A DNA stretch of 64,000 nt from Vanilla planifolia (lineage: Eukaryota > Streptophyta > Magnoliopsida > Asparagales > Orchidaceae), in NCBI GenBank assembly GCA_023846275.1, contig JAIUJO010000225.1, positions 810,913-874,912 of the forward strand, in the 5' to 3' direction. Within the stretch, counting starts at the first letter, position 1, and each line of letters begins with the position of its first letter. Made by a program: the position numbers and the translations under genes. This document shows positions 26,602 to 40,005 of the stretch, piece after piece. The notes under the pieces are model-generated. The model was not told where the DNA came from. It searched no databases and worked only from the letters and a program-made list of their open reading frames with translations.

Positions 26602-26646
26602 CCAGTCGAGGTGAAACAAACATCGTTGGACTCATGTTGATGTGCC
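26602..26646 (+). other. Representative dyad (double hairpin) block of the satellite monomer
   Basis: GTCCAGTCGAGGTG is followed by a short AAACAAA loop and then CATCGTTGGAC, which is its imperfect reverse complement. A second short dyad of the CTCAT...GATGTG type follows. The same arrangement recurs in most monomers, for example near 4,535, 13,912, 24,650, 28,057 and 29,281, and as its reverse complement near 18,160. It is the most GC-rich and best kept part of the monomer. Any function (protein-binding box, transcript hairpin, recombination site) is inference. Confidence 0.6.
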
Positions 26647-29600
26647 CTTCCAAAGTAAACATTCATCTTTTTTATTTTTAAGTATTTCATTTTTTAGACC
26701 ATCACAATTCTATCTAACAGATTTTGATTTGTACCATATTATATGAGTAAGGATATTACATTCTATCTTCTATGTATCTTGGAATGCATTTTTGCCAAAC
26801 ATTTATCTTATTTCTTCCAAAGTTTTCATTGTATTTAATTACAATAAATTATAATACACAACTTTGACTTGTCATATATCATATTTAATACATATTAACA
26901 TAAAATTAAAATAATATTTTTTATTATTTTTGGTTATTTAATTTTGAAAGTCATAAGAATTCCTATCGATGTTTGATTGAGAGAAAATAAATGTTAACGA
27001 ACTAATCTCGAGGACATCAGTCTAAGTATTTATTTTTAAAATTTTAAATATTTTTTCAAATATGTTTATATGCTTTATGATGTATTTCAATTCCTAATAG
27101 GTTTGCATTTGATCCCTTTTGTATAGTTGAATACAACTTTCTTATCTAATTTATTGATATTCTTATAATTTTTAACTTTAATTGGCTTATATTACTATTA
27201 ATCTAAATATCTTCTCATGTGACATTTACATCACTTTTATTTGATTAAATTATATTGCTTTAGTTAAAATCATTTAAGTTTTTTAAATATATATTGACCA
27301 AAAAAATATATTAATTTTTTATTATTCATGAATATTTATTTTGTAATTTTTTTAAATTTTAAAAGAGGTTGGATTAAGATGACAAAATAGTAATTGCACC
27401 TATCTCAATAAGCTCTATTCGATGAAATATTAATTTTTACATATTTAATATCTTATTTTCTTTAATTTTGAAATGTTTTATGATATTTTTAATTTGTACC
27501 AAATTTTATGATGGAGAATTTACCCAACATTTTAATGGTGTCATTATATGCAAACATTTACTATAAATTATCTCATTTCTTTAAAGTTTTAGCTTCAATT
27601 TCGTTATACTAATATGTAACTCTCAATCTACTCACTTCTGACTTTTATATCGATTCGATTTGTTTTTCTTACATTATTTTAATTTATCTAACTTTAATTT
27701 TACGTATATTTACCTAAACTTAAAATAATAATTTATTATTATTTATGATTATCTTGTTTTGTGATTTTTTTTAATTTTTAATGAGGTTTGATTTAGACAT
27801 GTTTTATGAGATATTTTAATTCATACTTTTTTGGGTGATCAAAGATTCACCCATGATATCATTAATATCATGGAATATATGTTTTCAGTATAATTTATAA
27901 CATTTCATCAAATTGTTCTAAATTGATTGTATTATATTAATATATAACTCCAAATTTATTCTCGAGTGACTTTTAATAAATTTTATTTTGTTTTACTACA
28001 TTGGTTCAACTTATGCTCATTTAATATGGTAATTCATAGTAAATCCAAATGAGTTCTAGTTGAGATAAAGCAAACATTGTTGGATTCACCTCAATGACAT
28101 CTATGCATTTTAAAATTAATCTCTATATTTTTAATTTTTTAATGTTCAATTCTTTTTGCATGTATTATGAGGTCTTTTGATTCAAACTTTCTTTGAAAAT
28201 CCTCGATGCGAAACTTGTTTTCCTTTGTTTGTTCAAATGCAACATTTTTGTGTATTTTTCTTATTTTAAATATTTTCTTTGATCTTACTATAATAATGTG
28301 GATCTCAAATTATCCTCTCATCTAATTTTTACATCACTTTGATTTAGTTATGTAGCATTTCTTCATTTATCTTATTTTTGTTTTAATATATATTTCTTTT
28401 AAATTAAAAACTAATTTATTATAATTTATGCTTATTTAATTTTGTAATTATTTTTAATTTTAGATTAGGTATGATTTAAATGATAGTAAGTTCATTAGAT
28501 TCCTCTCAATGGACTTTATCAAATTAGTTATTTATTTCTAAAATTTTTAATAATTTAATTACTATCATTTTGTCTTTGTTTATAAGATATTTTTTATTCG
28601 TATAAATTTGATGATTAATCATATTACACTCCTTCTCTTTATTGTTTTGGAAAGCAACCTTTTGGAACAATGTATGTCATTTCATTAAAATTTCCACTTT
28701 GATTTTCATATATTCATATCTAACCTTAAATCATGACTTTACATCAATTTTGTTTTGTTATTTTACATTACATCAAATTTATTATTTCAATTTTAAGATA
28801 TATTTATTTTGTATTTAAATAAATAGTTATCATTATTTATGGTTACTTTGTTAATATGAAATAAGTCCAAACATTGGCTAATTTTGACTAAGTAAATGTC
28901 ACTAGGCATGTCTCAACAGCCTCAATCTAATAAAATATTCATTTTTTATATTTTAAAAATATACTCTTTTATGAATTTCACTTATTCTATAAGCTATTTT
29001 GATTCATAATTAATTTGATGGTCATGGTTACACTACCTTTGGAATTCAATTTTTATATACATTTTATCTTATTGTTTAAAATTTTTTCTTTAATATGGTT
29101 ATGTTGTTATGAAACATTGGTTCTCCTCTAATGTGATCTTTATATCGCTTTGATTTGATTGTATTACAATTGTTATAATAATCTAATTTCACCTTCAATA
29201 TATGTTTTGTATTACTAAAATTAATATTTTTTTTTGCTTACGCATATTTATTTTTCTAATTTATAAAGTTTCAAATGAGTCTCAATCGAGATAAAGCAAT
29301 TGTTGCTTGGCTCATCTCGAGGTGCTTTTTTATGAATTTATCATTTTTTACAATTAAATTTTATTTGTACAATGTTTCATGGCAGAGGATGTTACACTTA
29401 ATTTCTTTAGTATTTTTTAATGCATCATTCAAGTATAATTTATCAAATTTCTTGAAATGATTTCCATTAATTAGATTATAATACTACAAAACTCTAAGCA
29501 TACTCTAGTATGACAATTATATCAATTTTATTTTGTTTTAATACACATCCTAAAATTATCCCTTTTTAACTACGATACATATTACTTAATTTAAAATAAT

Positions 29601-30285
29601 ATTCTACTATTATTTATGCTTATTTAATTTTGTAATACATAGAAATTCTAGATAATGTTTGATTAAAAAATGATGAAAACATCACTAGACTAGTCCTAAA
29701 AAATTTTATCTAATTTGATATTCTTTTATATATTATTTTATTAATTTCTTCTATGTATTTGATAGGCTTTGATAGGCTTTATGAATCATTTTGACTTTAT
29801 TTTCTTAAACATCAAGGATGTTACACTTGACCAACTTAATTGGAAACTTTATCTTATTTCTTCTAAATTCTCTCTTTAAGAAAATTATATTATTATGAAA
29901 CACTAATTCTCCTTTTATGTAATAGTTACAATAATTAAATTTTATTATATTACATTTATTTCATTATATCTTTAATATATATCTATTTAATATTATAATA
30001 ATAGTTCTTATTATCTATGATTATTAACATGCTAATTTACATTATTTTCTTGCAAGGATAATTAAGGAAAAAAAATTATGTTAGAGTCATTTTGATCAAC
30101 TCTATCTAATTAATAATTTATTTTTTATTGCTAAATATTTTTTTCTCAAAATTTTTGGTTACTTTATGAGGTATTTTTTTCACACTTTATCTAATGTCTA
30201 AGGAAGTTGCACTCAATTTCTTTAGTTTCTTACAACATAGCTTGTAAGTACAATTTCTCTTATTTCTTAAAATTTTTTTTACTAT

Positions 30286-30557
30286 TTCTAAGATGAAAAT
30301 AATAGGATTTATAATCGTGATCCATGTAGTAACATCATTAGGAATTCATTCCATTTGTGTTGGTGTTTTCTCCTTCATGATTATTGTAAAGAGGAATGAA
30401 CAACAATTATCCTTGGACAATTTCTTTGTAAAAATGTATTTCTACTGAAATATAGATTGCACATAAATAAATTTGATCAAATTTTCATTGTTCAGGTTCA
30501 CTATTTCGTTATAAGATTAGCAAAGCCTTATTTTGTCACTCTAAGAGCAATTGTTCA
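30286..30557. other. About 270 bp non-satellite insertion in the array
   Basis: The satellite phrase breaks after TTTTTTTTACTAT at 30,285 and resumes with TTACTATGATACTCC at 30,558. The sequence between has no satellite anchors and slightly higher complexity. TTACTAT occurs on both sides and could be a 7-bp target duplication, but it is also native to the monomer. No terminal inverted repeat, A-tail or coding frame was seen. It could be a small MITE or SINE-like insertion, or filler DNA. Confidence 0.4.
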
Positions 30558-31140
30558 TTACTATGATACTCCAAATCCAACCCTTGTGAATTTAATGTTG
30601 ATTTGAATTGGTTATATTACATTGCATCAATTTATCTCATCTTAGATGTAATATTGACTTAGCTAACATTAAAATAATAATTTACTTTTCTTTATGAATG
30701 ATGTCTAATCAAAATGAACAAAACACATTTTATAAATAATGATAATCTCTATCTAAGTAAATATTAACTTTTATTTTTAATCATTTTAATTTATTATTAT
30801 TACATGCTCTATGAGACATTTTATTTTGTATTAGCTTTACTAATTAAGGATGTTACAATTATTCTCCTTAGTATCATTGAAAAACACTTTGTCATATGAC
30901 ATCACATTGGCATTGTTATATAACATTTGATAAAATTATCTCATTTTAAGATTAACAGATTTACTAATTATTAAAAGTATAGTTTTTTTTATTTATTCTT
31001 TTGTTTAATCTATCATTTCATGGAAATTTCAAACCATGCTCAATGGAGATGAATTAAATATTATTGGACTCATCTTAATAAGCTCTAGCTGATTAAATAT
31101 TTATTTTTACATGTTTTTATATACTTTATTTTAATTAACT

Positions 31141-34100
31141 TTTATAATCATTATAACACAATAATCACTAATCAAAATATCAAGAAACATTTCAAGATAC
31201 ATAGAAATATCACCCAATAAGAGAGGAACATTTCAAGAAATTAGGTAAATTAAAATAGAAAGTTGTGTTCTACAACTAATAAAGAGCTTAAGGGTAATAT
31301 TCTTGATTATCATATCATGTACCAATCAAAATACCTTAGAATGCATGACAAAATTCAAAAAAATTAAATATATAAAAAAAATGAAATGTTGAGTTAGATA
31401 GAGCATGTTGAGATGGGTCTAGTGATGTCATTCCATGAGATCTTGTTTGGAGTAACTACAAATTACCAAAGTAAAAATCTAAAAAAAATTAAAAAATTAT
31501 TATTTTAATAATAAGTAGATATATATATTAAACCTAAAATATGGTAAATTGAAGTAACATATTATAAGCAAATCAAAGATGTATAAAACTCGCATTGGGG
31601 AAGATTAAGAGCTACATAGTAAAAAACCAAACAAAGTGAAACTTTTTAAGAAATGATATAAATTATAGATGAATGTTTAATTTGAAATACTAAAGCGATC
31701 GAGTATAACATCATTGATCATTAAATATTTTAAGAATTGAATATCTTGTAAATCATGTAAGAACTCTTAAATATAAAATATTCAAATATATAAAATGAAT
31801 ATTTAATGTATAGATCTTATCAAGAAGAGTTCACTAAAACTTATTTCAACCCATCTAACTTTATTTAGAATTTTTAAAAATTAAAAAAATTAAATAGACA
31901 TAAACAATAATGAATTACTATTTTAATGTTAAGTAAATATATATATTAATTTTGAAATGTGATTAATTTGAATAATGTAATATAATAAAATCAAAGAATT
32001 ATGATGGGCACTTGACAATAGATTTAGAGTTATGGAAGAATAAAACTGATTGAAAGCAAAAACTTTGATGAAATAAGTTAAATGGCACAGGAAAGATATA
32101 TTCTAAGATATTAAGGACACTTGCTGTAATATCCTTGATCTTAAAATTATGTATAAATCAAAATATCTAGTAAAAACTATGAAATTACAACACAATATAA
32201 TATTTAAAAGTATAAAATTTAATATTTCTTTGGTTATAGTTAATTTAAACGAGTACAACAATATTTATTTTATTTTAGTAAGAGCTTATTTTGATTTACT
32301 ATCAATTAATAAATTAAAATGAATACTTATAATCAATTGTTATTTTCAATAGATGTAATATGTATTAAAGTTAAAATAATATGAACTAAATCAATTTATT
32401 ATGATTAAATGAAAGGAATGTAAATGTCACATGATAAGAAATTAGAGTTTCATAGTAATGTCAGCAAGTCAATACAAAAAACTTGTGAAGTGAGACGTTT
32501 GTTTAAAAATATTCTATTTCAATATACTAAGATGATTGGGTTCAATATTGTCAAACATTAAATCACATACAATTCAAAATTTCTCAAAATGCTTGATAGA
32601 ACAAAAGAAAACAAAACATATAAAAGCAAAAAAAATGTTTAATTGGGTAGAGCTCATCCATACGAGACACAATAGTTTTTTTATTTTAATTGACCTCTTT
32701 TAAAATTAAAAGTAATAACAGGTTGAATAATTATTTTAATATTTTTAAATATATAATAAAGCTAAAATAAGATAAAAATAATGTAATATCACTAAATCAA
32801 AACAAAATAGAGGCCACATGATAAAAGCATAGGAGTCTAATGGCAATATTACAAAATAAAGGTGAGAAAGTTGAAGAAAAGAAATAAAGCATATGAAAAA
32901 GATTACATTACAAGTTAATAAGAAGATTGTGTTTGATAAGTTCTGTCATCAAATCTAGTAGAAATAAAAATAAGTCAAAGAGAATTACAAGACCTTTGAA
33001 ATAAAAATGTTTATAAAACTAGAAATAACTATTTAATTAGAAAGAGCTACTTCAAATGACTCCATGTCATTCCTTTCATCCTGATCGTACCTCATTTAGA
33101 ATTATTATGAATAACCAAAGTTAATTGATATAAATAAATAATACTTATTATTTTAATATAATGGTAATTTGTATTGTAGATAAAATAAGATAAATTTCAT
33201 CACTATAACTTAACTTAATTTGAATGATATAATTCTCAAACAAGAACAAATATAGTGCTAAGATTACATTCGATGACAATATGGATGTACCGTGTGTCAT
33301 CCATAACCATCAAGTTAAGTACAAATAAACATTTATCGTAAATCATGTCAGAACACTATATTTAAAAATATAAAAATATATAAAATTAAAATATAAAAAT
33401 AAATTTTTAATTATATAGAGCTCATTATGATGAGTCTAGGTACAATTACTTTGTCTCAATGAGACCTCACATGGAAAGACATTAAATTATAAAAATAAAT
33501 TAGAATAAATGATAAACAATTATTATGTTTATATTTTATAAGTATATTTTAATGTTCAAGCATGATAAAAAAAAGTAATGTAATTTAACTAAATCAAACA
33601 AGTAGAAATGTTACATGAGAGGACATTTAGAGTTAAATAATAAAATCACTAAATCAAACTAAAAATTTTGAAGGAATGAGTTAAATCATAGTAGAAAGTT
33701 ACATTCCAATATACTAATGAGAACAAGTGCAGCATCCTTAATCATCATATTAGGTATGAATCTATCTTATAAATCATGTAAAAATTTTACAAAATAAAAT
33801 ATTTAAAAACATGTAAATTAAGTTCTATTTGAATGTAGCATGTCAAGATGACTTGAATAATATTTTTTCACCTCGATCACACTATGATTAGAATCTTTAT
33901 GAAATACAAATTTTATAGCAAAAAATATTATTTTAATGTTTAGAAAATTAATATTATGGCTATAATATGACACATTTAGTTTTTCTAATATAATCAAATA
34001 AAACAAATGTAATGCTTATGTGATAATGGATATAGAGCTAAGTTATATTCAAAGATAATAATAAGGTTGGGTGTAATATCCTCTATCATTGTATTAAGTA

Positions 34101-35790
34101 TAAACAAAAATGCCTTTTAAATCATCTAAAAACATTAAAAAAATAAAATATTTAAAAATAGGAAAATGAATCTTTAATTGGATAGAGCTCATCAAGATGG
34201 GTCATCTCAGGCAAACGTTGTTTCAAATTACCTCTAATTACAAAATAAATAAGCATAACTAAAAGTAAATTATTATCTTTAAAATTAAGTGTATAAATAT
34301 GTACTATAGTTAAAATAAAGCAATATAATATAAGAATAGAGAATAAATGTAAATGTCACATGAGAAGAGATGTAGAGTTATATAATAATATAATAAAAAC
34401 AAAGCAAAAAATTTGAAAAAATTTGATAAGGTATTCGAGAATGTTGCTTTACAAGATGCTAAGAAAATCAAGTGTAACATCCATGCCCTTCAAATCATAA
34501 TCTAAATGTATCATAAAGCATAAAAACCATAAAATAAAAATATATTAAAATTTAAAGAATAAAAATTAATTTAATAAAGTTAATCGACACATATCCAATG
34601 ACATTTTTCTCATTTTCATCAGGCCTCCTTTTGAGTTGTTGTAAATTAAAAAATAAAATGAGAATAAAAAATATTTTAATGTTATTTAAATATATATTAA
34701 AGCTTTAACTAGATAAATTGAAGCAATTTTATATTACCAAATGGAACAGATATAATGTTCACACAAGCGGAGATAAAGAATTATATAGTAATACAACTAA
34801 ATAAAAGTAAACAATTTGAAGAAAATGAGATAAGTTATATGGGAATGTTTTAGCATCCTCAATCATCAAATCAATCATTAGTCAAAATGCCATATAAAAT
34901 TTGTCAAAACCAAATGAAATAAAATATTTAAAAATATAAAAAGTAAGTATTTTATTAGGAAAAGATGGTCAAGCCAAGTAATGTTTGTTGCTTCTCAATT
35001 GGACAATATATTGAATTACTAAGAATTGCTTAATTAAATAATCATAAAAAACTTATAAATTATTACAATGATATTAAGTACATAGTTTAAAAATGAGATA
35101 AATTAAGACACTATCTGATATTAAATTCAAAATTATTTAAACATTATATTAGAAAAGAATTAGATGTCTCATAACAATATAATTAAATAAAAAATATAAA
35201 AGGTCAAAGAAGAAGAGAGCTATGGTTTCATTATAATATAACCAAATCAAAATGAAAAAAACAAAAAATGTCAAAACTTGCACATGAAAGTTGCACTCTA
35301 AGATTATTAAGGTGTTCAAGCATAATAACCTCAACCATCAAATCAAGATGAAATGAAAGGTAACATAATGTGCCAAAACTATAGAAAGTAAAATATCTAA
35401 AAATAAAGATATAAATAATAACTTTTATAGTCCTCTTTAAATCAAGTTCAACAATATTTGTTTCATCTTGATTTCATCGCTTTTCTAACTATTATAAATT
35501 GAAAAATAAAATTATCACATATAATAAGAAATTATTTTTTAAATATGAAGTAATACATATATTAAAGCTTAAATAAGATAAAGTGAAACAATGTACTATA
35601 ATCAAAAAAAGATTATGTAAAGGTTAAACAAGAGAAGAATTAGACTTTCATAATTGCATGACAAAATCAAATAAAAATTTGAATAAATAATGTAAATTAT
35701 ACTAAATTGTTGCATCTCAAGATTCTAACGTCATTGACTATAACATCCTTAATAATCAAATCAGGTAGAAAATGAAATGTCATTGTAATA
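31141..35790 (-). repeat. Satellite block IV (minus orientation)
   Basis: Reverse-complement monomers resume. Typical phrases are AATCACTAATCAAAATATC near 31,165, GATCGAGTATAACATC near 31,697, TGGATAGAGCTCATCAAGATG near 34,180 and GTGCAGCATCCTTAATCATC near 33,727. Spacing is about 400 bp. The block ends abruptly at about 35,790, where the sequence turns pyrimidine-rich. No coding sequence was found. Confidence 0.87.
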
Positions 35791-35794
35791 CTAC

Positions 35795-38095
35795 TACAAA
35801 CTCTCTTGCCTTTTCCCTTTTTATGTTCATAAGTCCCTTCTCAATATCTTCTCTTGTCTCTTTCCTTCTTTCCTATCTTCACCCTCTTTCTTCTCTATCT
35901 CTCCCTTAATCTCTTTCCTATTATATCTTCTTCTTCCATCCTCTATAATTTCTCTCCATAATCTTCATTAGTACTTTTCATTATCATTTACTCTTTTCAC
36001 ATAATTTTCTCTCTTTATTTCTCTTTAGCATTATCAATCTTTCATTAAATGCTTCACTTTAATATATATTTATCTCTTTCACTTTAGCCCCCTCATTTAA
36101 CTCACTCTTAACCACCTTTTCATTATTCTATCTCCTGCTTACTACATTATCTTATTTCACTCTCCTTCCTTTTTTATTCCTCTCATATAACTACTTCATC
36201 ATGTATCTATCTTATTCATTACCTTTTCTCTCTCTTTTTACCTTTTTTCACTTCTCACTCTTCATTATTTTTCTTAATCTATCAATCTGATCTTTTGATT
36301 CATTCCCTATATTCTTTATCCTTTTTCCATTTTACTCTAATCCTTACTCTCTTTCTTCTCTCAATTTCTCTCTATATCTAATCCATTCTCTTATTATATC
36401 ACTTCAACTCTTGCTCTTTTTCTCCTGCTTTTTGTCCATTTACATCTTGATTAATAAATGTCTCTTCTTTTTGCATTCCTTATCAGCCTTTTTCTCTTTC
36501 CTTTCTTACTCCTTTTTCTTCTTCTACTTTCTATTTGTATGTGTTCTCCATCACTCTTCTCATCATCTCTATATTTAATTTTGTTTGTCTCTCAATTACT
36601 TTTCTACCTCTCGTCGTTTAACTATCTCAAACAATTGATTTTTCTTTTTTCTCTCCTTATTAGTTTAATTCCTTTTTTATGTTTCCCTTTTTCACTCACA
36701 TTTTCCCCTTTATTATCAATATAGAAAAATATGCACTTTGTCTTCTCTTTATTCATTTTTTGCTCATCCTCTTTAAAATTGCTTCATTTCATTTCAATAT
36801 TTTCCTTAACCAACCTTTTCTTCATTCAATTTTTGTTCCCCCTTCATCTTTCTATATCTCATTACCATCAAAATCTTAGAATCCCTCTTTTCTACACATC
36901 ATTCTCTCTTGAACTCTCTCTTTCTTATTTTATCTATTACTTGCTCTTCTATTTTACTGCTTTTATTGTCTTCATTTTCTATTTATTGTTCACTTTTTCC
37001 TCTATTTATTTATCTCTCCCTTTCTTGTCTATCTCTTATATCTATAAATAAATCTCATCTTTCCCTTCCTTCTCTAGCTTTATCTCTATTGCACTCTTGC
37101 TTTTCATTTTGTCTGCCAAACACAATCACCTATCACACTCTAATATTTTTAGATCTCCTCCTATTTCTCTCTCCCAATTCATACATTTGCCTCTCAATCT
37201 CTTACCCTTAATATTTTGCTTTATATTTCTATTTTTATAGTTTATATATCATCTCTCTCACCCTTTATATCTCATTATATCCCTTTCATAACCTTTTTTA
37301 TCTCTCTCGTTCTTTCTCTTCTTTGCTTTCTCTTCCCTCCTTATCTCTTCTTTCTTTCTCTTTGTTTTCCTTCCATTTGAACTATTCTCCCAACCTCAAT
37401 CTCTACTCTTCTCTTTAAATTTCTTTCCTTTTCACTTTCTATCTTTGTCATGCCTCTCTATCTCTTTAATTGTCTCTCTCATCTCATTTATCTATATATA
37501 TCCCTCTTCTCTCTCTTCTCACCCCATCATCAATCTATCATTTTTTTTATTTATCTTTTACTTTCTATTTAAGAGTCTCATCTCTATTGTGGTCCCTCTC
37601 TACAACATTCGTTGTATTTATCTAACTCATTATTGTTATCTATCTTCTTACTTTCACTTAGATTATTTCTTTTTTATCACACTTCTTTCTTCTTTATCAC
37701 ACTTCTTTCTTCTTTATCACACTTCTTTCTTTTCTTTATTATTTCCTCCACCCTCTGCTAGCCTTTTTTTCTTCTTTAATTACTTCAATATTTCTCTTTT
37801 ATAATCTCTCACCTTTATGTCTTCTTTTTATATAATTCATTCCATATCTTATCCTTCTTTCCCTTGTTTCTTTCTCTTCTCCCTTTTTTCCACCATTCTC
37901 ATTGTTTCATCATTTTTATCTAAACGTATCCTTCTTTCTCTTTGCCACATACAATCTTTTTACTTTCTATTTCTTTCACCTCTACATCATATTTATTTTT
38001 CTCTTTTATGTATTTATTTCATTCTTCATAATTCATTCATTTTCTCTTTAAAAACCATATATATTTGTTAAAATTCACTCATTCCTTTTATAATT
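35795..38095. repeat. Pyrimidine-rich tract 1 (degenerate CT repeat)
   Basis: About 2.3 kb in which the plus strand is overwhelmingly T and C, with recurring TCTCTCTTTC, TTCTTCTTT and CTCTCTATCTC words and few G. It looks like a degenerate, interrupted CT microsatellite field. Long open frames on the plus strand here translate to S, L, F, Y and I only. They exist because stop codons are rare in CT-rich DNA, so they are not genes. The minus strand is purine-rich and could form triplex (H-DNA) structures. The left edge abuts the satellite. Confidence 0.85.
37681..37740 (+). repeat. 20-bp minisatellite, three copies
   Basis: The 20-mer ACTTCTTTCTTCTTTATCAC stands at 37,681-37,700 and again at 37,701-37,720. 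A third, slightly changed copy follows at 37,721-37,740. It is a local expansion inside the pyrimidine tract. Confidence 0.9.
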
Positions 38096-40005
38096 CATTT
38101 AATTATTATTATCATAAATTTTTAAACAAATACTAATTAAAAGAGCAACAATATAAAAATATAAATATAAGGGATAATAATTACTAATTATTTTTTAAAC
38201 TATATTAAAAATTACCAAAATTGATGCTTGTTATATGCACATTGTCATATTGAACTATTATTATTTTATTAGAAGAAACGTCTGAATCAAGAAAAGTGAT
38301 TTACTTATCTAATTTATTTATTATGATATTATATATTAATGTTAACATGAAATAAACAATTTAATTTAAAAAAGAATAAAGTAATTAACTTATATTAATA
38401 ACAATCAATAGCATTCTTTTGATCTAATAGTTAATAACTATAATTGTTAGAAATAATAATTGTTTAATAAATTATTGTTAACTATTATGACTAAATATTT
38501 AATATAGAAGATTAATTTTAATATTATTCATCATATTATCAATTTACTATTTATAATATCAATGACATTACAAAATTAGCTTTTCTTCTAATAATAATTT
38601 GTATAAATATATTTAATGTTTAATAAATTAGAATATAAATGAAAAACAATTAGAACTTTTTACAATAATCATAACTCATTTAGCAACTACAATATATGTA
38701 ATCACTCCAAACATTAAATAATAATTTGATTAATAAAAATAATAGAAGGTTTTTTGTTAATAATGTAATTAAAATTTGAAAATATCTTTTATTAATTGAA
38801 AACATAAACATGTTGCTCATCTTCTTATTTTTTAACCTTTTGTTCTTCCAATTTGATCTCTTAAAGTATTTTTAATTCCTCTCTTTTTTCTTCTATTTTT
38901 CTAATTCTTTCTTAAATTCTTCATGTCTTTCTTCCTAATGTTATCTTTATGATTGATCCATATTTGTGATTAATTGCTATTAATTGCAATGTTATTTAAG
39001 GAGTAATATTTTTTATGAATATTCTTTCTTTAGGATTATTAATTATTATTACAATTTATTAGAATATAATATTTTTTTGAACATTTTGCTTAAAACATTT
39101 TAATAGTTAGATAATTTCAAAAATTTTAACATCATGTCAATCACATTTCTTATTAATAATTATCATTAATTCTTCAAATCATATAAATAGTTTTTGCAAA
39201 AATATCTTAGTGACAAAAAACAATTATTTAATTTTTTAAAATAATTGATTAGAAAAATTTAATAACAGTTTATAGTTATTAATAAATTCTAACTATTAAC
39301 TAATAAAAAGTTACTTATAATTTAATAAAAACATTATCACAAAATTACATCACATAATTATTTTAATAAATAATGAAAGTATTAAGAACAATATATGAAA
39401 ATTGATTTGCAGTTATCAAAATTATAAGAATCAATTATTGTAATTATAATGCGAAGAATATTCCTCATTATACTCAAAGCTGCAATTTTTTTCTATTAAT
39501 CAAATTTTATTACAATAATATAAAAAATAATAATAACAGTGATATTAATAATAGCTTTTTGTTAATAGTTTTAATTTTACCTTTTATTAAGATAAGAATT
39601 ATATTTAATAATTTTTATTCTACGTTTTATTAGACGTTGAAAATACATGGAGGACAATTCTTAACAATTGTTATAAAAAATGTCATTAAAAAATATTTAT
39701 TTTCTCTTATATTTAAAATATTATTAATAATTGATTTATTTTTACATTTTCATATAAATGAATAACTAGTAAGCACTTACCATCAAAAGCTAGAATTATT
39801 TCCTTGCAATCACTATTAAAGTAGATATGCTATTATAAATTTTTATTGATATTAAATTACTAAATTCCTTATTAAAAAAATAATTAATTTTGTTTGTTGT
39901 AAGTATAATTTATTAGAATACTTCAAGGGATTTTTAAAAGAAAATAAAATTAATTATCATTCACAATTAACAAAAATATTGCATAAATATCAATAAAATT
40001 CATAA
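38096..40005. other. 1.9 kb A+T segment between the pyrimidine tracts
   Basis: The composition switches sharply from CT-rich to almost pure A and T on both strands, with many short mirrored words such as TAATAATTATT, AATAATAATTG and TTAATAATAT. No satellite anchors, coding frame or transposon motif was recognised, and no terminal inverted repeats or clear target duplication at the edges. A short AAAATTCA word is present near both edges (38,069 and 39,997). It may be an insertion splitting one pyrimidine field, or a matrix-attachment-like spacer. Confidence 0.5.

Larger units (their letters stand above)
23411..31140 (+). repeat. Satellite block III (plus orientation)
   Basis: The monomer returns to the plus strand. 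Anchors include GAAGATGTTATAG near 23,453, AGTATGTTACACAAAG near 24,069, GTGGATGTTACACTTGACC near 24,386 and AAGGATATTACATTC near 26,752. The clearest example of the GC-richer dyad block in the window lies at 26,602-26,646. Spacing stays near 400 bp with scattered shortened units. One non-satellite insertion of about 270 bp lies near 30,286. Apparent frames of 60-70 codons are not conserved between monomers. Confidence 0.88.

Noticed and set aside
1..35790. Regular spacing that might suggest a CRISPR-like array
   Set aside because: The unit is about 400 bp, the whole unit repeats with no unique spacers, and the context is plant transposons.
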